From Promicromonosporaceae bacterium (GTDB lineage: Bacteria > Actinomycetota > Actinomycetes > Actinomycetales > Cellulomonadaceae): a DNA stretch of 7,831 bases. How positions within the stretch are numbered: the first letter of the stretch is position 1; each line of letters begins with the position of its first letter. A model generated the notes under the pieces. The model saw only the letters and a program-made list of their open reading frames with translations. It ran no database searches and was not told the DNA's origin. The position numbers and the translations under genes were made by a program. Where the stretch lies: the NCBI GenBank assembly GCA_009780755.1, contig WQZL01000119.1, positions 1 to 7,831 of the forward strand. The letters are read 5' to 3'. This document shows positions 1 through 5,233 of this stretch, one piece after another.

Positions 1-1023
1 CCAGATGAAGGTGGGAATCGCCACGGTGCGGATGCGGTTCTCGACGATGTACCGGCTCGCCGCCAGCAGGTCGGCCACCTGCTCGGAATCCGCTAGCGCA
101 TCGATCTCGGCGATCTCAGCTTCGGTGTAACCGTGCGCAGCAAGCCAGCCGTGAATGCGTAAGACCGTCACATCGGAGTCCCACAGCGAGTTGAGCTGGA
201 ACTGCACGGCATCGAAACCATGCTCATCAAGGGCGAATACCTGGTCAAGAATGAACCAGTCGGCCGGGTCGTTCGCCCGCTCGGTGCCGTGTTCGAATAC
301 CTGAATCGCGGTGAGGTACTGAGCGAGGAGCGGGGAGTTCTTGAACGAGGGTTCACCATCGTTCATGATGGGGTAGATGATGTAGACCACGTTGTGCGTG
401 CTGGTCAGGTCGGCCTCGGCGATGTTGCGCGAAAGAATGGCGCAGAACCCGCAGCCGGGGTCGATGATCTCTAGGGCCAGCGGCAGCCCTGGGGTATACC
501 CATCGCGGAAGGAGGCGAACTCGGGCACATAGTTTTCGGTCTGCCAGTTACGGAAACGCAGCGGCAACGCCTGGAAAATGTCGGCCCATGCCTGGCCTTC
601 GCCGCGCACCGCGCCGACCACATCGCCGGAGGTCAGGGAATCCCAGAAGCTGGGGTTCTCATCTGGGATGCCGCACACCTGCGCGTTGAGTGCGCAACCT
701 TCGGGGTTCTGCCGGTTGCAGGTACCAAACGCCAGCAGGTTCAGCGCGCCTTGCAACACGATGTAGGCGGTGATAATCATGGAAACGACCATCGTCCACG
801 CACTCACCTCAATCGCGATGGACGCGGGCTTAACCAGCCGGGGGCGTTTGAGGGCCAGCGGGGTCAGCAGCGCCGTCTTGATCTCGTCGCGGAAGGTGGT
901 ATCGCAGGGGCGGAACGTCACGCGGCGGGAGAAGCAGTGCCACCCCTTACGCATCAGCTTGCGATACTTGGCCGAAAAAATCGACAGGATCAGCAGGATA
1001 AAGAATGATGCAACGCAAACCAT
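1..1023 (-). CDS. Membrane-anchored thioredoxin-fold protein, CGFC motif (C-terminus beyond window)
   Basis: The minus frame is open from the ATG at 1023 to the left edge (341 codons, no stop seen), so the gene is partial. The product has two hydrophobic segments, about residues 3-18 and 68-100, separated by a very basic stretch (19-65) holding C30 and C40, the latter in an RPCD motif. By the positive-inside rule the loop is cytoplasmic and the large C-terminal part is outside. That part has C102, C110 and C117 just after the second helix, then a thioredoxin-like domain with DPGCGFC (C191, C194), a long helical insertion (about 230-330) and a VAIPTF segment at 335-339 that fits the cis-proline loop. 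This suggests a DsbA-like extracytoplasmic thiol-disulfide oxidoreductase. From memory, the RPCD block occurs in other thioredoxin-domain membrane proteins of bacteria and archaea. AAGGGG, nine bases before the ATG and inside the preceding gene, is a fair ribosome site. The start lies three bases after the upstream stop, so coupled translation is likely. Substrate unknown. Confidence 0.8.
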   Translation of the reverse strand, partial: MVCVASFFILLILSIFSAKYRKLMRKGWHCFSRRVTFRPCDTTFRDEIKTALLTPLALKRPRLVKPASIAIEVSAWTMVVSMIITAYIVLQGALNLLAFGTCNRQNPEGCALNAQVCGIPDENPSFWDSLTSGDVVGAVRGEGQAWADIFQALPLRFRNWQTENYVPEFASFRDGYTPGLPLALEIIDPGCGFCAILSRNIAEADLTSTHNVVYIIYPIMNDGEPSFKNSPLLAQYLTAIQVFEHGTERANDPADWFILDQVFALDEHGFDAVQFQLNSLWDSDVTVLRIHGWLAAHGYTEAEIAEIDALADSEQVADLLAASRYIVENRIRTVAIPTFIW

Positions 1024-1026
1024 GAC

Positions 1027-2280
1027 TTATAGCCCCTTCAGCAGACGCTGCGTGATTTCCAGCGTCTTTGCGATGTCGTCGTCGGTATTGTGGGCGCCGA
1101 GCGAGAAACGCACCGACGGGCACAGGTCGAGTACGTCCTTTAGCCAGTGATGCGCGCAGAAGTAGCCCGACCGCACCATGATCCCAGCTTTGCCCAGGAA
1201 CGTTGCCAGCTGGTGACCATCCACCCGCTCGGGCACGATGGTCACCAGCGATGAGCCGCGCGCACCCAAGATGCGAGCCTTGCCCACCTCGGCCAGCCCG
1301 TCGTACAGCGTCTCAGAGAAGCGGCGTTCGCGGGCGGGCAGGCTCTCGCCAACCGCCTTCTCGAAGCCTTCCAGCCAGGTAAGCGCCGCGTCTAGGGCAA
1401 CGATCTCCCCCCAGGGCTGCAAGCCGGCTTCGAGACGGGTGTGTAGATCACCGATGAGTTCGTAGGCGTCTGCGCTGACGGTGGCAACCTGGCCCCCGCC
1501 GATGAAGCCAAGATCGAGAGAGGTAAGCAGCTCGTTGGTGGCCGCCACCGCGCCCAGCGATGCGCCATAGACCTTGTGGGCGGAAAACGCGATGGCGTCG
1601 GCCGCTAGCCCTTTGACCAGATCGAGTTCGTGGGGGACAGCCTGAGCGGCGTCGATGATGACAATGCCGCTGCGCTTTTGGGTAGCTCTGACCAGTTCGG
1701 GCAGGCCGAGGGTGGGGGAGCCGTCCACGTTATTCATTGCCGAGAGGACAACCACGGCATCGGTTAGATCGGCCTCGTCGTATTGCAGGTTCCCGGCCTC
1801 ATCGCGGTCGAGCAGTAGGCGCGGCACCTCGTGGCGCTTCGCGAAGGCGATGGTGGGCAGGAACACGGAATTGTGTTCGGTGTGCGTGGTGATAACGCGG
1901 GCATAGCGCCCGGCGGGCAGTTGGGTGAGCAGAAGGTTAATGGCGAACGTCGTGTTCAGGGTGAATGACGTGGTGTATCGCTTGGCAGAAAGCCCCAGGA
2001 AACGCAGCACATGGGCGCGGGTGGCGGCAATGCGTTCGTCTACCTGCTTGCCCCAGTCATACTTAACCCGCTCGCCGCAGGCGTTGTAGCCCACGTAGTA
2101 GTCGGTGAGCGCGTCGAGTACCGGTTGCGGCCGCATTGTTTGGCACGCCGAATCCAGATACACCTGATCTGCCGCCAGGTACTCAAATCCCCAGCGGGCG
2201 CTGATCGTGCGTTCGGCGGTTCCGCCCATCGTGACGGGGGCAACCCGAGGGGATTTATCGCGTTTGAGCAAAGGTGCCAT
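1027..2280 (-). CDS. Class V PLP enzyme, cysteine desulfurase-like (SufS/CsdA type)
   Basis: This 417-residue protein has the expected length and landmarks of class V aminotransferases of the cysteine desulfurase group. They are YLDSACQT near 41-48 (substrate-binding N-terminal motif), TEHNS at 134-138 with H136 placed to stack on PLP, IIDAAQAVPH at 208-217 with D210 contacting the pyridine nitrogen, SAHKVYG at 233-239 with K236 as the Schiff-base lysine, a GGG loop at 260-262, SGYFCAHH at 371-378 with C375 where the persulfide cysteine sits, and RFSLGAHNT at 391-399. The likely reaction is removal of sulfur from L-cysteine, giving alanine and an enzyme persulfide. No SufBCD, IscU or tRNA-thiolation gene is visible nearby; the only partner is the coupled membrane thioredoxin-fold gene downstream. 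ATG 2280 has no Shine-Dalgarno sequence, but TAGTCT lies eight bases before it, so a leaderless start is possible; M18 (2229) is an alternative. The exact substrate (cysteine or another amino acid) is inferred. Confidence 0.85.
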   Translation of the reverse strand: MAPLLKRDKSPRVAPVTMGGTAERTISARWGFEYLAADQVYLDSACQTMRPQPVLDALTDYYVGYNACGERVKYDWGKQVDERIAATRAHVLRFLGLSAKRYTTSFTLNTTFAINLLLTQLPAGRYARVITTHTEHNSVFLPTIAFAKRHEVPRLLLDRDEAGNLQYDEADLTDAVVVLSAMNNVDGSPTLGLPELVRATQKRSGIVIIDAAQAVPHELDLVKGLAADAIAFSAHKVYGASLGAVAATNELLTSLDLGFIGGGQVATVSADAYELIGDLHTRLEAGLQPWGEIVALDAALTWLEGFEKAVGESLPARERRFSETLYDGLAEVGKARILGARGSSLVTIVPERVDGHQLATFLGKAGIMVRSGYFCAHHWLKDVLDLCPSVRFSLGAHNTDDDIAKTLEITQRLLKGL

Positions 2281-2422
2281 AAAGAGTCAGACTACGCGGC
2301 CAGGTCGTATTTTTCCTGGTGCGCTCCCCGCTGTGTCGCCCAATGCCCCGGATCTCCTTCAGCACGAACGAGGCCGGTCACCGGACTAGTCGCTGGTTGT
2401 ATACAACGTATACCATGTACAC
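2281..2422. promoter_or_regulatory. Divergent, palindrome-rich intergenic region
   Basis: This 142-base region separates the minus-strand desulfurase gene from the plus-strand toxin-antitoxin pair and must hold both promoters. On the minus strand TAGTCT (2294-2289) is a possible -10 box for the desulfurase gene. An inverted repeat CCAGG/CCTGG (2300-2304 and 2315-2319) flanks a T-rich stretch just upstream. Near the antitoxin are CCGGT-C-ACCGG (2374-2384) and ACTAGT (2385-2390). No additional gene is supported here; the plus-strand open frame crossing it is antisense to the desulfurase gene. Confidence 0.5.
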
Positions 2423-2426
2423 ATGG
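2396..2426 (+). promoter_or_regulatory. Probable antitoxin operator and leaderless promoter of the TA pair
   Basis: A perfect 12-base palindrome GTTGTATACAAC (2396-2407) is followed at once by GTATAC (2408-2413) and the near-palindrome CCATGTACACATGG (2413-2426), which contains the antitoxin start codon. TACCAT (2411-2416) lies exactly six bases before the ATG at 2423, the TANNNT spacing of leaderless actinobacterial promoters; there is no Shine-Dalgarno sequence. Ribbon-helix-helix antitoxins usually repress their own promoter by binding tandem short palindromes, so this is the expected operator position. Binding is inferred, not shown. Confidence 0.55.
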
Positions 2427-2710
2427 CGGTGTTAACTAGACCGGTATCCGTCCGCTTCACCGAGGACATGGCGCAGCGTGTTGCCGCTTTGGCGGCGACG
2501 GCACGTCGTTCCGCCGGTGACATCGTTCGTGAGGGCATGGAGCGACAGATCGAACAGTTGGAGTGGGAGTATCGAGTAGCTGAGCAGGCTCGAGCGATCA
2601 GGTCGGGTCGGGTAGTCGCACGTCCGCTTGATGACTTAGTTGCCGAACTCAACTTCACGGAGGCCGAGATTGCTGCTGCTCCCGCCGACGATGACATGGT
2701 GTCCGGATGA
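2423..2710 (+). CDS. Ribbon-helix-helix antitoxin of a type II toxin-antitoxin pair
   Basis: A 95-residue protein. Residues 6-13 (RPVSVRFT) form the short beta-strand typical of ribbon-helix-helix DNA-binding proteins, followed by helix A (about 14-27), a turn and helix B (SAGDIVREGMERQ, about 30-42). The acidic C-terminal half (about 55-95, LDDLVAELNFTEAEIAAA then DDD) is the likely toxin-binding tail. Two chains would form one RHH dimer that neutralises the toxin and binds the palindromes around its own start. The ATG at 2423 is preferred because the DNA-binding strand begins at residue 6, ruling out M16; the GTG at codon 3 is a minor alternative. The stop overlaps the toxin start in ATGA, so the two are translated together. 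Subfamily (CopG-, RelB- or ParD-like) cannot be settled by eye. Confidence 0.87.
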   Translation: MAVLTRPVSVRFTEDMAQRVAALAATARRSAGDIVREGMERQIEQLEWEYRVAEQARAIRSGRVVARPLDDLVAELNFTEAEIAAAPADDDMVSG

Positions 2711-3000
2711 CTGGGATCGAACCAGTATCGCCAAAGTGGGAACTGACGTTGGCGCCAGACTTTGAAGCTGCGTTCCGGAGGCTTGATCGGCAAGTCGCTG
2801 CTCGCGTCATCAAAAAACTACGTTGGCTCGCGCAGCTAGACGAACCACAGGCGGCGTGTAAGGGGCTAACTGGGCGGCTCAGTGGATTTTGGCGCCTCCG
2901 CATTGGGGACTGGCGCGTTATCGTGGACATACAAACCAAAATCCTCGTCATAGTCGCTCTCGATGTCGATCACCGCTCAGATGTGTATCGTCAAGAATGA
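2707..3000 (+). CDS. RelE/ParE-superfamily toxin
   Basis: A 97-residue basic protein beginning in the ATGA overlap with the antitoxin stop. It shows the RelE/ParE pattern: a first strand (WELTLAP, about 11-17), a helical hairpin (about 18-45, with VIKKLRWL), CKGLTGRLSGFWRLRIGDWRV spread over 51-71, where R63, R65 and R70 are conserved-type basic residues, a strand VIVALDVDHR at 81-90 and a final SDVYR at 91-95. The RelE branch cleaves mRNA in the ribosome and the ParE branch poisons gyrase; the R-L-R...GDWR and DHR..VYR pattern favours RelE, but this is inference. The first nine residues (MTGIEPVSP) precede the fold and are encoded by a tRNA T-arm-like sequence on the opposite strand. No separate ribosome site is visible; expression should depend on translation of the antitoxin. 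The gene looks intact. Confidence 0.88.
   Translation: MTGIEPVSPKWELTLAPDFEAAFRRLDRQVAARVIKKLRWLAQLDEPQAACKGLTGRLSGFWRLRIGDWRVIVDIQTKILVIVALDVDHRSDVYRQE
2711..2727 (-). other. tRNA T-arm-like sequence inside the toxin gene start
   Basis: Read on the minus strand, this stretch is a perfect five-base-pair stem ACTGG/CCAGT closing a seven-base loop TTCGATC, the exact form of a tRNA T-arm. It is followed by CATCCGGACACCA, ending in CCA, but the distance to CCA is two bases too long. No matching acceptor 5' strand, anticodon arm or D-arm is evident upstream. It is therefore not called as a tRNA. It may be a relic of a tRNA 3' end or chance. Confidence 0.3.
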
Positions 3001-3030
3001 CCGGCGGAGCCATTGACGATGCGTGCCCGG

Positions 3031-3036
3031 TAGGGT
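3031..3036 (+). promoter_or_regulatory. Candidate -10 box of the hydrolase gene
   Basis: TAGGGT ends exactly six bases before the hydrolase ATG (3043), the leaderless spacing seen at two other plus-strand genes in this window. A TTGACG lies at 3013-3018 but is too close (12 bases) to act as its -35. There is no Shine-Dalgarno sequence, and the gene is only 42 bases after the toxin stop, so read-through from the toxin-antitoxin promoter is also possible. Confidence 0.4.
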
Positions 3037-3042
3037 GCGTCC

Positions 3043-3846
3043 ATGACGTTTGCGCGAGATTCCATCGTTGTTCATGAGTTCGGGAACCCGAACGGGCCTA
3101 CCTTGGTGTTGTTGCATGGGGTGACCGATTCGGGATTGGATTGGCCCGACGCGGTTGCTCGCTGGGGCGAGGCGTACCGGATACTAGCGCTCGACCTGCG
3201 GGGACATGGTGTTTCGCCGCGATTTGCGGAAGACGAGCTGGTGGATGTCGCCGCCATCTGGCTGGCCGATGTGCTTGCGGTGTTGCGAGCGCAGTCCGAG
3301 CCGCCGGTGGTGGCGGGACACTCGCTGGGCGCCTGCCTCGCCCTGCTCGCCGATGCCACCGAGCCAGGGCTGATCGGTGCCCTGGTGTTGGAAGACCCGC
3401 CGCTACCCAGCTCCGAGCTGCCAAGAGATCAGGCAAGTTTTGGGAAAATGCTTCGCAAGTGGGTTACCTCTTTTAGCGATGCTGAGGGGAGGGCGGGGCA
3501 TATCGTCCAGGCGCGTCAAACCACGCCGTGGTCAGCCGCCGAAATCGAGGCGTGGGCGGCGAGCAAGGCGAAGGTTGACCAACAGATGTTGGAACACCTG
3601 AACCTGCCCGAGATCGACTGGGGGATGCACCTGGTTGCTACGACGACGCCAACCCTGCTCTTGCTCCCGAAGGATGAGCCGCTGGGAGGCGCTGACTTGC
3701 GGGCGGTGGAGCTGGCACCAGCACTGGCGGCAAACAACCCGAACGTTACGGTCACCTGGATTGCCGGGGTTGGCCACTGCATGCGCCGCGACAACCTGGC
3801 GGCCTACCACAACGAGGTAGACCCCTTCCTCGACGTCCACAGCTAG
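3043..3846 (+). CDS. Alpha/beta-fold hydrolase
   Basis: A 267-residue protein, the usual length for a single-domain alpha/beta hydrolase. Visible landmarks are the oxyanion-hole motif LLHGVTDSG (23-31), the strand and turn ALDLRGHGVS (49-58), the nucleophile elbow AGHSLGA (91-97) with S94, a short cap region (about 130-195, rich in W and A), and GVGHCM (242-247) with H245 as catalytic histidine. The catalytic acid is less certain: D118 in LEDPP after strand 6, or D211/E212 in LLPKDEPLG after strand 7, the usual place. No signal peptide is seen, so it should be cytoplasmic. The motifs resemble small-ester or C-C hydrolases of the haloperoxidase/MhpC type, but the substrate cannot be read from the sequence. 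It follows the toxin by 42 bases on the same strand without evident functional link. Confidence 0.9.
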   Translation: MTFARDSIVVHEFGNPNGPTLVLLHGVTDSGLDWPDAVARWGEAYRILALDLRGHGVSPRFAEDELVDVAAIWLADVLAVLRAQSEPPVVAGHSLGACLALLADATEPGLIGALVLEDPPLPSSELPRDQASFGKMLRKWVTSFSDAEGRAGHIVQARQTTPWSAAEIEAWAASKAKVDQQMLEHLNLPEIDWGMHLVATTTPTLLLLPKDEPLGGADLRAVELAPALAANNPNVTVTWIAGVGHCMRRDNLAAYHNEVDPFLDVHS

Positions 3847-3939
3847 CCACTATGCCGTATGGCGCCGAAGCGGCGAAGTCGCTGATTCATAGGCGGCCAA
3901 ACGACTGATAAAGTGGTGGCCGTCTGCTAGATTTAGTGC
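3847..3939 (+). promoter_or_regulatory. Intergenic promoter region for the DUF4143 ATPase
   Basis: CTGATA (3905-3910) and TAGATT (3928-3933) are separated by 17 bases and resemble -35 and -10 boxes, each four of six to consensus. The start codon A (3940) follows the -10 by six bases, predicting a leaderless transcript, and no Shine-Dalgarno sequence is present. A small stem CGCCG-AAG-CGGCG (3863-3875) lies after the hydrolase stop but has no following T-run, so it is not a convincing terminator. Confidence 0.5.
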
Positions 3940-5211
3940 ATGATCTACCGGCGACGTTTAGTGGATGGCATGCTTGACGAGGTGTTTCCTCACCTGGCCG
4001 CGATCTCGCTAGAGGGAGCCAAGGGAGTGGGGAAGACCGCCACTGGCCAGGAGCGCGTCAAAACCGTAGTGGATTTAAGCGTCGCATCGCAACGGGTTAC
4101 CGTATCAGGACACGTCGAACAGGTCGCTCGCCTGGCGCCGCCAGTGCTGATCGATGAGTGGCAGTTGGTGCCTTCAGTCTGGGATGTAGTTAAGCGAGAA
4201 GTGGACCGTGATGCCTCGGGCGGGCGCTTCTTACTGGCTGGCTCCGCGGGTGTGGCCCCCGGTGTGAGGGTTCACTCCGGCGCGGGCCGCATAGTCTCTT
4301 TGCCGATGCGACCACTGTCACTTGCAGAACGCGGCATCTGTGAATCAAGAGTGTCTCTCAGAGAGTTGATGACAGGGACACGTCCCCAGATTTTTGGGGA
4401 ATCCAAAGTGGAGTTACCGCAATACATCGAGGAGATCCTACGTTCGGGTTTCCCGGGCATTCGTGACCTACCCGATGTGGCTCGCGAAGCACAACTTGAC
4501 AGTTACATAGCTAGAATCGTTGAACGGGAATTGCCCGAAAGCGGGGTCGGGGTGCGCCGACCTACGACCTTGTTGGCCTGGCTTCGCGCATACGGCGCAG
4601 CCACTGCAACGGATACTGCGTACACCAACATTCTTGATGCGGCGACAGCCGGCGAATCGGACAAACCCGCAGCCTCCACGGTGCTTGCTTACCGAGACCA
4701 CCTGACGCGCATTTTCGTGTTAGATCCCATCCAGCCGTGGCTGCCAGTATTTAGTCCTCTTAAGCGGCTTACAAGATCGGTAAAACACCACTTGGTAGAC
4801 CCGGCTATAGCCGCACGCCTGGCCACTGTCGATTCGGATGCTCTCTTTCGCGGAGAGGGCGCGCGCATTGGCGGAGGAGTTGATACTTGGTTAGGGGCGC
4901 TCTTCGAGTCACTTGCCGCGCAAAGTGTGCGTGTGTATGCCGAGACAGCACGTTGCCGCGTCGGGCACCTGCGCACCAAGGACACGAAGCGGGAGATTGA
5001 CCTCATCGTTGAGGGACAAGGGATGCGCGTGGTGGCGATTGAGGTCAAGCTATCCGAGACCATCAGCGACCACGACGTTCGCCACCTAAACTGGCTTGAA
5101 CATCAAATCGGAGATCGTGTTGCCGACAAGATAGTGATAAACACCGGCCCTTACGCCTATCGTCGTCCCGACGGAGTTGCAGTGGTACCGCTGGCTTTGC
5201 TTGGCCCGTAG
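3940..5211 (+). CDS. AAA-type ATPase with DUF4143 C-terminal domain
   Basis: A 423-residue protein. The N-terminal ATPase (AAA_14-like, about 1-200) starts directly at a YRRRLVDGMLDE segment typical of the family, with Walker A GAKGVGKT at 26-33, Walker B VLIDEWQ at 69-75 and a sensor-like LLAGSAG at 98-104. Residues 160-200 (YIEEILRSGFPGIR, then IVERELPE) are a family hallmark. The second half (about 205-423) matches DUF4143 and ends in a nuclease-like core: REID at 351-354 followed by VVAIEVK at 364-370, with D354, E368 and K370 arranged as in PD-(D/E)XK enzymes. All key residues are present, so the gene looks intact. The family is widespread and poorly understood, often carried as single accessory genes; DNA cleavage by this protein is not established. 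It is flanked by the hydrolase and, convergently, by the glucosidase nine bases away, so it is probably a monocistronic unit. Confidence 0.9.
   Translation: MIYRRRLVDGMLDEVFPHLAAISLEGAKGVGKTATGQERVKTVVDLSVASQRVTVSGHVEQVARLAPPVLIDEWQLVPSVWDVVKREVDRDASGGRFLLAGSAGVAPGVRVHSGAGRIVSLPMRPLSLAERGICESRVSLRELMTGTRPQIFGESKVELPQYIEEILRSGFPGIRDLPDVAREAQLDSYIARIVERELPESGVGVRRPTTLLAWLRAYGAATATDTAYTNILDAATAGESDKPAASTVLAYRDHLTRIFVLDPIQPWLPVFSPLKRLTRSVKHHLVDPAIAARLATVDSDALFRGEGARIGGGVDTWLGALFESLAAQSVRVYAETARCRVGHLRTKDTKREIDLIVEGQGMRVVAIEVKLSETISDHDVRHLNWLEHQIGDRVADKIVINTGPYAYRRPDGVAVVPLALLGP
4355..4400 (+). repeat. Cluster of three short inverted repeats inside the ATPase gene
   Basis: Three inverted repeats lie in 46 bases: CTCTC-A-GAGAG (4355-4365), GGGAC-AC-GTCCC (4375-4386) and TCCCC-8 bases-GGGGA (4383-4400). 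The last two share bases and so are alternative folds. GGGACACGTCCCC resembles short repeats scattered between genes in other bacteria, but here it is translated in frame as MTGTRPQIFG, which fits the family alignment as far as can be judged. Confidence 0.4.
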
Positions 5212-5233
5212 GGTTTGCGGTTAGGCCAGCCAG
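5191..5233. terminator. Possible shared terminator between convergent genes
   Basis: TGGCC (5202-5206) pairs with GGCCA (5224-5228) and the outer CTGGC (5191-5195) pairs with GCCAG (5229-5233), spanning the nine-base gap between the ATPase and glucosidase stop codons. The loop is long and there is no clear U-run on either strand, so this is only a weak candidate. Confidence 0.2.

Noticed and set aside
751..1150. Two plus-strand open frames of 85 and 126 codons
   Set aside because: They are opposite the membrane thioredoxin gene and the end of the desulfurase gene, both of which have strong motif support.
2011..2439. A 142-codon plus-strand open frame running into the antitoxin start
   Set aside because: It is antisense to the desulfurase N-terminus and crosses the promoter region; no ribosome site or domain is seen.
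2699..2775. A complete tRNA gene on the minus strand
   Set aside because: Only the T-arm is convincing; no acceptor 5' strand pairs with CATCCGG at the right distance, no anticodon or D-arm is found, and CCA is two bases too far.
2386..2951. Minus-strand frames of 135 and 98 codons opposite the toxin-antitoxin pair
   Set aside because: The plus strand carries a clear RHH antitoxin and RelE-type toxin with the classic ATGA overlap; the minus frames have serine and arginine-rich low-information sequence.
3863..3875. Rho-independent terminator after the hydrolase
   Set aside because: The stem CGCCG/CGGCG is only five base pairs and is followed by AAGTCG rather than a T-run.
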